A DNA stretch of 6,185 bases. It comes from an uncultured Phaeodactylibacter sp. GTDB lineage: Bacteria > Bacteroidota > Bacteroidia > Chitinophagales > Saprospiraceae. The stretch spans positions 1 to 6,185 of the forward strand of contig CAJXXJ010000247.1 of assembly GCA_913062745.1 (NCBI GenBank). Reading direction: 5' to 3'. The notes beneath the pieces were generated by a model. It was not told where the DNA came from and made no database searches. It saw only the letters and a list, made by a program, of their open reading frames with translations. Of this stretch, positions 1 to 6,056 are shown piece by piece. Every line of letters starts with the position of its first letter. The first letter of the stretch is position 1. The position numbers and the translations under genes were made by a program.

Positions 1-179
1 CTATGGCTTATATCTGCGCGCTGGCTTCCGCCAAACTCAGAGTCGGCCCTTCTTCCTCAGATTTTACCTATGCTTACGACTTGATGATCGACGCCCCCGA
101 ATCCGCAGGGCTGTCGGCCTTCATCGATCAAATGGAGTCCTTGTTAGGAAAAACCAACACCACACATGAACCAGCCTAA
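1..179 (+). CDS. 3' end of a DUF6913-like conserved protein (partial)
   Basis: The frame beginning at base 3 is open to the TAA at 177-179 and gives about 58 residues. It contains AKLRVG followed by YDLMID and a short C-terminal helix-like stretch. This resembles the C-terminal part of the small DUF6913 family, which I recall lying directly upstream of dapA in many Bacteroidota. The ATG at base 3 is in frame but is probably an internal methionine, because the family is longer; the true start lies off the window. The last 14 bases overlap the start of dapA in another frame, which suggests an operon with translational coupling. Molecular function is unknown. The family assignment rests on a short fragment and on context. 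Confidence 0.6.
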   Translation, partial: MAYICALASAKLRVGPSSSDFTYAYDLMIDAPESAGLSAFIDQMESLLGKTNTTHEPA

Positions 180-1056
180 ACTTAGTGGTACCGGCGTTGC
201 ACTCGTCACACCGTTCCGCGATAAAGCAATCGACTTCCCGGCACTGGAGCGAATGATCAACTACGTCATCGAAGGTGGTGTAGACTTTATCGTGTCACTG
301 GGCACCACCGGAGAAGCCACCAACCAAAGCGCTGAAGAGTGCCGGCAGGTACTGGATTTTACGCTGGAGAAGGTAGCCGGGCGCGTGCCGGTCGTAGCCG
401 GCCTGTTCGGTGGCAACTACACGCAGCGGCTGGTCAATGTAATTAAGGACTATAACTTCGACGGCTTCAGTGCCATCATGTCAAGCAGCCCGGCCTACAT
501 CAAACCTTCACAGGACGGCATCTTTGCTCATTATATGGCACTGGCGGAAGTCTCGCCTCTGCCCATCATCATCTATAACGTACCGGGGCGCACAAGCTCC
601 AATATCGAGGCAGAGACTACCATACGCCTCGCTCACGCCAGCGATAAATTCCTGGCAGTGAAAGAAGCCTCCGGCGATATTGCGCAGGCCATCAAAATCA
701 TTAAGGAAAAACCGGGCCGATTTCAGGTGTGGTCCGGTGAAGACCCGCTCACTTATCCCATTCTTGCCTGCGGGGGCACCGGCGTCATCTCTGTCATCGC
801 CAATGCCTTCCCCAAAGAATTCTCCGGTATGGTACGCTACGCGATGCAAGGCAACTTTACAGAGGCGCGCGAGCTCAATGAACTGCTGCACGATATCCAC
901 CCACACCTCTACGCACACGGCAACCCGGCGGGCGTTAAAGCCGTGCTCGACATGCTGGGCTTATGCAGCAAGGAAGTGCGCATCCCGCTCACGCAGCTGC
1001 CGGATAGCGACTACCAAAAGCTGAGGGCTGAGATTCAAAGGGCAGGGTTGCTGTAG
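166..1056 (+). CDS. dapA: 4-hydroxy-tetrahydrodipicolinate synthase (DapA)
   Basis: This is a 296-residue cytosolic TIM-barrel aldolase of the DHDPS/NAL class-I family, normal in length. It condenses pyruvate with L-aspartate semialdehyde, the first committed step to diaminopimelate and lysine. The pyruvate-site GTTGE motif is at residues 46-50 (Thr47, Thr48). The catalytic Tyr137 and substrate-binding Arg142 lie in YNVPGR, and the Schiff-base Lys166 lies in VKEASG. Gly191 and Ile208 (GVISV) match E. coli Gly186 and Ile203, and Tyr111 matches the inter-subunit Tyr107. Arg142 and the overall fit favour DapA over N-acetylneuraminate lyase. The ATG at 166 overlaps the upstream gene by 14 bases, and no Shine-Dalgarno sequence is well placed, as is usual in Bacteroidota. 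Several lysine feedback-site positions are not conserved (see findings). The gene converges on the hydrolase 15 bases downstream. Confidence 0.96.
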   Translation: MNQPKLSGTGVALVTPFRDKAIDFPALERMINYVIEGGVDFIVSLGTTGEATNQSAEECRQVLDFTLEKVAGRVPVVAGLFGGNYTQRLVNVIKDYNFDGFSAIMSSSPAYIKPSQDGIFAHYMALAEVSPLPIIIYNVPGRTSSNIEAETTIRLAHASDKFLAVKEASGDIAQAIKIIKEKPGRFQVWSGEDPLTYPILACGGTGVISVIANAFPKEFSGMVRYAMQGNFTEARELNELLHDIHPHLYAHGNPAGVKAVLDMLGLCSKEVRIPLTQLPDSDYQKLRAEIQRAGLL

Positions 1057-1071
1057 ACAAAGCCTTTTCTT

Positions 1072-2301
1072 CTAACGCTTTGCTTCCTGATTATTGATCC
1101 CCATCATGCGATTCCATAAGTTGCGGAGGGCCTGATCTGCATCCCGTGGCTGTTCACGGCTTTGGCGGGCACGCCACTTTCCTGCTTCATCCTGCTCCAG
1201 CACAAAGTGGAACACAAAGTCAGAGGGGTCGTCAAAAGACTGTTTCAGAGAACCAAACCGCAAATCATTGTACTGAAGCCCACCGGCTTCCCGGGGCAGT
1301 ATGCTGAAGTAGCCGTCCGAAAACCACATCAGCGTTTCCAGGTCGCGCGAGTAGGGCGGTGGCGGCAACAAATCGTGGTTTTTGGGAATGACCGTAAAAG
1401 AAGTCACCCGCTCCTCTTCATCCAGTAACGAGTACATACCGTGGTAAAAAGCCGTATCCCCCTCCGCGATCCCCTGCCACAGCAGGTTATTCAAAATAGT
1501 AGGCGCGGTCATAAACCGGTGATACACTACCTCCTGCCGGTCCAGTGATTCCCGGAAGACGCGGTGGACGTGTACTTTATTGTAAAAGGTGAACAACAGG
1601 TACGCACTGCTGATGATCAGCCCGGAAGTGTTGAGCCAAAAGCGAAGGCGGGGCCGTTTGCGGCCGGCAATCAAAGCAGCGATCACCAGCAGCAGGAAGG
1701 GCATCGTGTATAGCGGGTCGGCCACCGAGATGTTATTGAATGCCACGCGGTAATCGGCAAAGGGCTGAAACAACTGAGTGCCGTAAGTCGTGCAGGCATC
1801 CAGAAGCGGATGGGTAAAGATGGACCAAAAGAACAGCCAGCTCCACTGCGCCCGGCTCGCCCCCGCCCATGCATCCCGCTTCCGCAGCTGCCGGTAACCA
1901 TACACAATAGCAGGAAAGAACATAATCGCCACCGTCACAGCCCCCGCTACCTTGGGTATTTCCGTTACCGGTATCGGCACGCCCAGCGACCCCAGCCCTA
2001 CGAGGCTGAAAATAGCCAGCGCGGATAAACCCAGTGCAGGCCCGAACTGCCTTTTGGCGTAAAGCCGATGTACTGCCCAGCCCATGATCAGAGGGGCGAT
2101 GACCGCAAACGCAAAAGAATGGGTTATTGCCCGGTGAAAAGCCAGTGCGCTAATCTCATCCGTAGCTACATTGGCAAATACATCGAGGTCAGGAATAGTA
2201 CCGCCGATCGCGCCCCACAGCATTGCCCGGTTGCCAGCCTTTTTGCCCAGTACTGCTTCTCCGACTGCAGCGCCCAGCGTCAATTGTGTTAGTGAATCCA
2301 T
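1072..2301 (-). CDS. Membrane-bound metal-dependent hydrolase, YdjM/DUF457 family
   Basis: The predicted product is 409 residues from the ATG at 2299-2301. The frame is open further upstream to an ATG at 2362-2364. I chose the inner start because MDSLTQLTLGAAVGEAVLGKK is the typical family N-terminus, and because the extension would translate through a perfect hairpin. Likely metal ligands are the PDLD motif (Asp38, Asp40), His56 with THS (His61), and THPLLD (His164, Asp168). About six or seven hydrophobic segments span residues 62-83, 91-111, 118-136, 152-165, 197-213 and 225-242, indicating an inner-membrane protein. Residues 243-409 form a mostly polar domain absent from short relatives such as E. 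coli YdjM but, as I recall, common in Bacteroidota members. The substrate is unknown; 'hydrolase' is a family label, not a demonstrated activity. The stop lies 15 bases from the stop of the convergent dapA. Confidence 0.85.
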   Translation of the reverse strand: MDSLTQLTLGAAVGEAVLGKKAGNRAMLWGAIGGTIPDLDVFANVATDEISALAFHRAITHSFAFAVIAPLIMGWAVHRLYAKRQFGPALGLSALAIFSLVGLGSLGVPIPVTEIPKVAGAVTVAIMFFPAIVYGYRQLRKRDAWAGASRAQWSWLFFWSIFTHPLLDACTTYGTQLFQPFADYRVAFNNISVADPLYTMPFLLLVIAALIAGRKRPRLRFWLNTSGLIISSAYLLFTFYNKVHVHRVFRESLDRQEVVYHRFMTAPTILNNLLWQGIAEGDTAFYHGMYSLLDEEERVTSFTVIPKNHDLLPPPPYSRDLETLMWFSDGYFSILPREAGGLQYNDLRFGSLKQSFDDPSDFVFHFVLEQDEAGKWRARQSREQPRDADQALRNLWNRMMGINNQEAKR

Positions 2302-2321
2302 TAGGTGACATTTATATATGC

Positions 2322-2355
2322 AGTACGCATAGAAGCCTCCGCTCCTATGCGTACT
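2322..2355 (-). terminator. Perfect 11-bp hairpin between porin and hydrolase genes
   Basis: The arms are 2322-2332 (AGTACGCATAG) and 2345-2355 (CTATGCGTACT), perfectly complementary across a 12-base loop. Inside the loop, AGC 2334-2336 can pair with GCT 2341-2343, giving a 3-bp extension after one mismatch. It lies 37 bases beyond the porin stop and ends 20 bases before the hydrolase ATG, all on the minus strand. It could terminate the porin transcript or shape the hydrolase leader. No T tract follows on the minus strand (the sequence is GCATATATAA), so a classical intrinsic terminator is not assured. The structure is certain; the function is not. Confidence 0.45.
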
Positions 2356-2392
2356 CAATGGCAAACACCAAACCGACTGCTAAGTTTTTTGC

Positions 2393-3871
2393 TCAGAAGA
2401 TAAATCCAACTGTCGCAACCAGCTGTCCGAGATTAGATTGGATATCTACAATCTGCTCTTGATTTTCCAGGGCAGGCAAATAAGGCGTATACAAAGTTTC
2501 CCTGCTCCAGCGGCGGTACGCCAGGTCTACGAAGTAAGATTTACCCCGGATGCCCACGCCTCCACTTATCGTGCTGTTGAAAGTATCATCTCCCACCAGT
2601 GGCGACTGCTGCAGGCCGTATCCCGCGCGGAAGCGAAAGGCTTCGTAAGCGTACTCGCCGCCCAGCCGTAGATTCCAGGAGCTGCTCAGCTCATTGTTGA
2701 TTGCCGTATTGACTTCCCGCTCCGCCCCGGAAAAGCCATCGTACTCAAAGGTGTTGTTCCCAAAATTGACCTGCTCTACTTCGATTGACAGGAAGCCGGA
2801 TTTCTGAATGATAAAACCGGCACTGCCGATGAAGCGCCAGGGCGTACGCAGCCGGTAGTTAAAGCTGCCTTCCGGTGATTCGGCATCAAAGTCCTGCGTA
2901 CCGTTATTGTCTGTAAAACTGTACCCCATACTGGCCGTGAAGTCGTCGTTCAGGCGCACCGCGGTGGGCGTATGCACGGCCGCACCAATCCTTACTGCCT
3001 GCGAAGCCCGGACGACCATGCCGAGTTTCAGGTTAACACCCGTGCCTGTGGTCAGGATTTGCTCATTGTACGACAGCGCATTGAAGAAAGGCACGTTCCC
3101 ATCCAGTCCTTCTCCCCGGTCTTCTTCGCGATAGGTTTTATTCACTTCGTAGCGGAAGAAAGGCACTCCGATGGTAGCTCCCACCATAAGCCGCTCTTTA
3201 TAATTGCCGGCTACAGAAAAGACCAGTTCATTGATGGCTCCCTGGCTGATTACTTCCTGGCTGCGAAAAACCGGTGCGTCCGGTGCCAGCTCAAAGTCAG
3301 ACTCGTACAGCCCGTCCTGCGGCTCCAGGTCATAGAGCGCTCCCACGTCGATGGCCAGGCCGCTCTCAAAATCGGAAATCCCGTTCGGCCCGTTCGCCTG
3401 ATCCTGAAACCGGTTGACGATTGACCCCTGGGAGGTGCCCTCAAAGAAAAAATCCTCGTTGAAATTTCCCAGCCGGTTCAGGCCGATGCCAACGTTGATC
3501 GCCTTCCAGTCGCCATTGCGCGCAGGAGAAGCGATGATAAGGCCGAAGGAATTGAAGTTGAAGTTGGAGCTGTTCTGCTCGATCGTCGGATTGTCATCCC
3601 CGTTCAGAAGAGTGGATTCTGTACGGGCGTTGAAAAAGGTGGGAGAAGCGACGAAGCGGGAACCCCGGTACCAGGCCAGGCCCGCCGGGTTAGTGCTGAG
3701 CACAGAGAAATCAGAGCCCAGTGCCCCCATGGCACTGCCGGCACCCATTGAGCGGGCAGTGCCGCCGATTTGAAAATTAGAGTAGCGAAGCGCGTCGGAA
3801 AAGGTTTGTGCCTGCATCGCCCAGCTTCCGAGCAGGGCCATGCAGAGTAGGAAGCTTATTTTGTTCAGCAT
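2393..3871 (-). CDS. FadL/OmpP1-family outer-membrane transport protein
   Basis: This 492-residue protein starts with a signal peptide (Lys4, hydrophobic core 6-18, cleavage probably after the AQA at 19-21 region, mature start Gln22). The mature N-terminus has the FadL/OmpP1 hallmark: GGTARSMGAGSAMGALGSD (about 36-54) leading into STNPAGLAW (59-67). The rest alternates polar and hydrophobic residues with many aromatics, as in a beta-barrel, and ends in VGFIF with a C-terminal Phe expected for BAM-assembled barrels. Bacteroidota relatives are often labelled 'hemin receptor' or TodX-like, but the substrate cannot be read from sequence; uptake of a hydrophobic compound is the family-level guess. 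A rho-independent terminator lies upstream, so the gene probably has its own promoter in the approximately 42 bases before the ATG. No clear TAnnTTTG match is visible there. Confidence 0.87.
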   Translation of the reverse strand: MLNKISFLLCMALLGSWAMQAQTFSDALRYSNFQIGGTARSMGAGSAMGALGSDFSVLSTNPAGLAWYRGSRFVASPTFFNARTESTLLNGDDNPTIEQNSSNFNFNSFGLIIASPARNGDWKAINVGIGLNRLGNFNEDFFFEGTSQGSIVNRFQDQANGPNGISDFESGLAIDVGALYDLEPQDGLYESDFELAPDAPVFRSQEVISQGAINELVFSVAGNYKERLMVGATIGVPFFRYEVNKTYREEDRGEGLDGNVPFFNALSYNEQILTTGTGVNLKLGMVVRASQAVRIGAAVHTPTAVRLNDDFTASMGYSFTDNNGTQDFDAESPEGSFNYRLRTPWRFIGSAGFIIQKSGFLSIEVEQVNFGNNTFEYDGFSGAEREVNTAINNELSSSWNLRLGGEYAYEAFRFRAGYGLQQSPLVGDDTFNSTISGGVGIRGKSYFVDLAYRRWSRETLYTPYLPALENQEQIVDIQSNLGQLVATVGFIF

Positions 3872-3879
3872 ATTGACTA

Positions 3880-3890
3880 TCTGTTTTTAG
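3880..3890 (-). promoter_or_regulatory. Leader 11-mer shared with the neighbouring gene (copy 1)
   Basis: On the minus strand this reads CTAAAAACAGA, ending 8 bases before the porin ATG. The identical 11-mer occurs 4 bases before the ATG of the upstream low-complexity gene (5536-5546). A-rich initiation regions are usual in Bacteroidota and may be all this is, but exact identity over 11 bases in both leaders is notable. Its role is unknown. Confidence 0.3.
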
Positions 3891-3913
3891 GTTTGGAAAG
3901 GAATTAGCAGGAC

Positions 3914-3951
3914 AAAAAAAGAGGGTGGATATGCTGTACACGTCCACCCTC
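3914..3951 (-). terminator. Rho-independent terminator of the low-complexity secreted-protein gene
   Basis: The arms 3921-3929 (GAGGGTGGA) and 3943-3951 (TCCACCCTC) form a perfect GC-rich 9-bp stem with a 13-base loop. On the minus strand the stem is followed directly by seven T residues (3914-3920 complement). It begins 26 bases after the TAA of the 517-residue gene and precedes the porin start by about 42 bases. It should therefore separate transcription of the two genes. Confidence 0.9.
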
Positions 3952-3977
3952 CCCATCTTCTAATCGATGTATATTAA

Positions 3978-5531
3978 TTAGTTGCCCCGGCTACGGCTCG
4001 GGCTGCTCGACCGGCTGCTTCCGCTGCTGCGGGAAGAGCTGCTGCGGGAGCCGCTGGAGTAGCTGCGGGAGCTTCCCGAACTTCTGCTCGGGCTAAAGCT
4101 TCTGCTGGAACTCCGGCTACTGCGGTTATAAGAACCACTTGAGCGGCTGGACCCGCTGCTCGGGCTGTAGCTCCGGCTGCTGCGGTTAGATCTGCTGCTC
4201 GGGCTGTAGCTCCGTGAGCTTCTGTTACTCCGGTTATAGCTGTCGGAGCTGCGCGTGCGGCTGCTCCGGTCGTAGGAGCGGCTGGGCTGTGAGCTGCGGT
4301 CGCGGTCATAACTGCGGCTTGAACGGCCGGAATCATAACTACGGGAGCGCGGCTCGTAGCTGCGGCGCGTGCTCGACGGGCTGTAGTCCCGGCGGCTGGT
4401 CGTGCTGCGGCTGCGGGTAGCGGAGCTGCGGTTGTCGCTGGAGCTCACCGTGCGGCGACCCGGGTCTACACTCGGCGCCTGCGTGCGGTCGAAGGTGCGG
4501 CTGCGGGGATACATGCTGCGCGCTTCGTCTGCCTGCGGGTTCTGATTATATAGACCCGGCTGTGCACCAGAGGCCGTCCTCGGCGTCTCCGTACGTGGAG
4601 TCAGTGCTTTGCCATTATCATTGCGGTTCGCTTCACTGGAAGTCGACCCGGCAACGCTGGGCGCATCTGTTACCCCGCGTACTGCACCACTGTTGCGGTT
4701 TTGGTCCGCGCGGTCGCGGTTAGCCGTACTCGGCGGGTTATTTCTTATTTCCTCATCCTGCACCAGTGGGATATCGCGGCGTACACCGCTCGGGCGCACG
4801 GCAGATCCATTGGTGCGCGGACCATAGTAGGAACCTCTGTCATTACCTGGGTTGGAGCCAAACCCTGCACTGTTGTCGATATTGTTTACCGTGAAGTAGT
4901 TGATGTTGTTGCCCCAGGTCGGTGGGCAGTAGAAGCCGCCACCCCAGGGATTGCCCCAAGCCAGGTTGCTCCAGGCTGCGCCGCCGGTCCAGGCATTCCA
5001 GCCCCAGGCGTTGCCACCCCAACCCCACGGGCTGCCCCAGCGGTTAAAGCCCCAGGGGTTGTTCCAGCGGTTGAAAGCCCAGGGATTACCCCAGCTGTTG
5101 CCCCAGAAGCCGATGTTGATATTGACGGCCGGCCCCCAGGCATTCCATCGGTTCCATCGGTTCCATCGGTTCCATCGGAAGGGATCGTCGTAGATCAGGA
5201 CGGTGTTAAAACCTGGATTAAAGAAAGGATCATAAAATGCGTAATCTATGTACACCGGATCAAAGAAGCCAAATCCACGATAGGGGCGATGGAATCGGCG
5301 AATCCGGGAAGTATAGTAATAATCATAACCATAGTCCTCCTCGAAGTCGCGGTACTCGTCATCATAGCTATTGCCACCCCGGTTATCAGAGCTGTTGCCA
5401 CCTCTGTAGTCGTAGTAGGCGTCGTCTGTGTCCGGGTCATAGTACAAGTCGTCGTACTGTGCCCAAGCCGAAGCGCTTCCTAAAAGGAAGAAAAGCGCAA
5501 TCAGCAAAGACGATGTTTTATACCTTTTCAT
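3978..5531 (-). CDS. Secreted low-complexity protein with Trp/Asn-rich core and Arg/Ser-rich tail
   Basis: This 517-residue protein has a clear signal peptide (Lys/Arg 2-5, core 9-18, likely cleavage after AWA at 24, mature Gln25). Three compositional zones follow. Residues 25-73 are rich in Asp and Tyr. Residues 120-206 have 20 Trp by my count, with a WNR triplet run at 120-129 and looser NPW/FNRW repeats. Residues 343-517 are about 44% Ser and 22% Arg, with SRSYSPSS-like repeats. Between zones, SRIRRFHRPYRGFGFFDPVYIDYAFYDP (about 75-102) looks like the conserved part. Similar Bacteroidota proteins near proS have been labelled 'vitellogenin II precursor' by low-complexity similarity, which is not a functional call. 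No TPR, lipobox, sortase-like or type IX CTD signal is evident. It is transcribed divergently from proS and ends in a strong terminator. Function is unknown; an envelope or extracellular structural or adhesive role is only a guess. Confidence 0.75.
   Translation of the reverse strand: MKRYKTSSLLIALFFLLGSASAWAQYDDLYYDPDTDDAYYDYRGGNSSDNRGGNSYDDEYRDFEEDYGYDYYYTSRIRRFHRPYRGFGFFDPVYIDYAFYDPFFNPGFNTVLIYDDPFRWNRWNRWNRWNAWGPAVNINIGFWGNSWGNPWAFNRWNNPWGFNRWGSPWGWGGNAWGWNAWTGGAAWSNLAWGNPWGGGFYCPPTWGNNINYFTVNNIDNSAGFGSNPGNDRGSYYGPRTNGSAVRPSGVRRDIPLVQDEEIRNNPPSTANRDRADQNRNSGAVRGVTDAPSVAGSTSSEANRNDNGKALTPRTETPRTASGAQPGLYNQNPQADEARSMYPRSRTFDRTQAPSVDPGRRTVSSSDNRSSATRSRSTTSRRDYSPSSTRRSYEPRSRSYDSGRSSRSYDRDRSSQPSRSYDRSSRTRSSDSYNRSNRSSRSYSPSSRSNRSSRSYSPSSGSSRSSGSYNRSSRSSSRSFSPSRSSGSSRSYSSGSRSSSSRSSGSSRSSSPSRSRGN
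4155..4214. repeat. Imperfect 39-bp tandem repeat in the Arg/Ser-rich tail
   Basis: A 21-base block at 4155-4175 recurs identically at 4194-4214, an offset of 39 bases or 13 codons. It encodes the two SRSYSPSS-type segments around residues 440-460 of the low-complexity protein. The remainder of each unit is degenerate. The surrounding 3981-4505 stretch is a dense mix of GCTGC/CGG-type Ser and Arg codons that creates long open frames on other frames. Confidence 0.7.
5143..5178. repeat. Perfect 4 x 9-bp tandem repeat (WNR codons)
   Basis: The unit TTCCATCGG is repeated four times without mismatch (5143-5151, 5152-5160, 5161-5169, 5170-5178). On the coding strand each unit encodes Arg-Trp-Asn in frame, giving the WNRWNRWNRW run at residues 120-129. 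Any copy change keeps the reading frame. Absence of synonymous drift suggests recent slippage or expansion. Confidence 0.95.
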
Positions 5532-5535
5532 ACAT

Positions 5536-5546
5536 TCTGTTTTTAG
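5536..5546 (-). promoter_or_regulatory. Leader 11-mer shared with the neighbouring gene (copy 2)
   Basis: On the minus strand this reads CTAAAAACAGA, 4 bases before the ATG of the low-complexity secreted protein. It is identical to the element before the porin ATG at 3880-3890. Its role is unknown and it may simply reflect A-rich leaders. Confidence 0.3.
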
Positions 5547-5590
5547 TGTAATTACCGTGACTCTCTTACTTCTTACAACACCGAATTTAT

Positions 5591-5598
5591 TACTTTTG
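5591..5598 (+). promoter_or_regulatory. Candidate Bacteroidota -7 promoter element for proS
   Basis: TACTTTTG matches all six fixed positions of the Bacteroidota consensus TAnnTTTG. No clear TTG is seen at the expected -33 distance, where the sequence is CTTACTTCTTAC-like. Transcription starting just downstream would give a proS leader of about 160 bases containing the dyad at 5666-5683. A weaker TAGCTTTT at 5662-5669 is an alternative. Confidence 0.4.
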
Positions 5599-5665
5599 TG
5601 CCTAATTTTCAGTTAAAGCCAACTTAAAACCGGCCTGGCACCCTGTTAAATAAGCCTAATTTAGC

Positions 5666-5683
5666 TTTTAACAAGTGTTAAAA
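5666..5683. promoter_or_regulatory. 18-bp perfect dyad, possible operator
   Basis: TTTTAACA (5666-5673), two spacer bases AG, then TGTTAAAA (5676-5683) form a perfect 8-bp inverted repeat. It lies about 82 bases before the proS ATG. A further half-site TGTTAAA occurs at 5644-5650, exactly 32 bases upstream of the right arm, about three helical turns. This spacing would suit a dimeric DNA-binding regulator. It could also form a weak AT-rich hairpin in a long leader. No cognate regulator is in the window. Confidence 0.4.
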
Positions 5684-5765
5684 CCCGTATTTCGGGCCGT
5701 AAAGGGCACTTTTTCTGAAAACAAAAGCATTGAAAGCCAGCAACTTACTATAATAAACAACTTTT

Positions 5766-6056
5766 ATGGCGAAAGCGATCACCAACCGTTCCGAAAATTA
5801 CTCGCAGTGGTATCTGGATATTGTAAAACGTGCCGGCCTGGCCGACAATTCCAAGGTAAAAGGCTGTATGGTCATTAAACCGACCGGATTCGCAATCTGG
5901 GAAAATATGCGCGATCAGCTCGACCGCATGTTTAAGGAGACCGGCCACGTTAATGCCTACTTCCCGCTTTTTATCCCCAAGAGTTACCTGCAAAAGGAAG
6001 CGGAACACGTCGAGGGATTCGCCAAGGAATGCGCCGTCGTCACTCATTCGCGGCTG
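5766..6056 (+). CDS. proS: Proline--tRNA ligase N-terminus, truncated by a sequence junction
   Basis: About 97 residues from the ATG at 5766 match the short archaeal/eukaryote-type ProRS of Bacteroidota (normally about 490 residues). Recognisable landmarks are RSENYSQWY near the start, [17 protein letters not shown], the class II motif 1 region [19 protein letters not shown], and [17 protein letters not shown]. The enzyme charges tRNA-Pro with proline in the cytosol. Expected continuation (a short DP-containing linker, then KLEEELxxRPTSE motif 2) is absent; the sequence switches to an unrelated membrane segment. The frame stays open to the window end, but residues beyond about 97-101 do not belong to ProRS. 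The leader has an A-rich AAACAACTTTT before the ATG and no Shine-Dalgarno sequence. The gene is essential, so a complete copy should exist in the source genome. Confidence 0.93.

Larger units (their letters stand above)
5532..5765. other. Divergent intergenic region upstream of proS and the secreted-protein gene
   Basis: This 234-base AT-rich region contains no credible gene. It must hold promoters for both divergent genes. Seen in it are a TAnnTTTG match on the plus strand (5591-5598), an 18-base perfect dyad (5666-5683), a bulged inverted repeat (5645-5672) and a small CCCG/CGGG hairpin (5684-5696). For the minus-strand gene only a weak TTG (5578-5576) with a poor -7 match is visible, which I do not annotate. 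Confidence 0.8.

Noticed and set aside
1058..1082. CAAAGC/GCTTTG inverted repeat overlapping the convergent stops of dapA and the hydrolase
   Set aside because: Only 6 bp with a 13-base loop, AT-rich, with no T tract; too weak to call a bidirectional terminator.
2302..2364. 21-residue N-terminal extension of the hydrolase to the ATG at 2364
   Set aside because: It reads through the perfect hairpin and has no family similarity. The MDSLTQ start at 2301 is typical of the family.
3974..4336. Ala-rich 120-codon frame on the minus strand within the Arg/Ser tail
   Set aside because: It is a frame-shifted reading of AGC/CGC-type repeats and has no independent evidence.
3978..4505. Arg/Ser-rich tail as a eukaryotic SR splicing-type domain or evidence of transfer
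   Set aside because: It is only compositional resemblance. The protein has a bacterial signal peptide and the tail is built from local repeats.
4701..5483. 260-codon open frame on the plus strand antisense to the low-complexity protein
   Set aside because: Its Pro/Ala/Val-rich product is the complement of the Trp/Asn/Gly repeats. It has no signal peptide, domain or plausible leader, while the opposite strand has a signal peptide, start context and terminator.
5645..5672. Bulged GTTAAA..AGC / GCTTTTAAC inverted repeat as a riboswitch or attenuator before proS
   Set aside because: Nine AT-rich pairs with a 2-base bulge, no known riboswitch core, no leader peptide with proline codons, and it competes with the better 18-bp dyad.
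5748..6047. 99-codon frame antisense to proS
   Set aside because: The plus strand encodes a conserved ProRS N-terminus, so this is a shadow frame.
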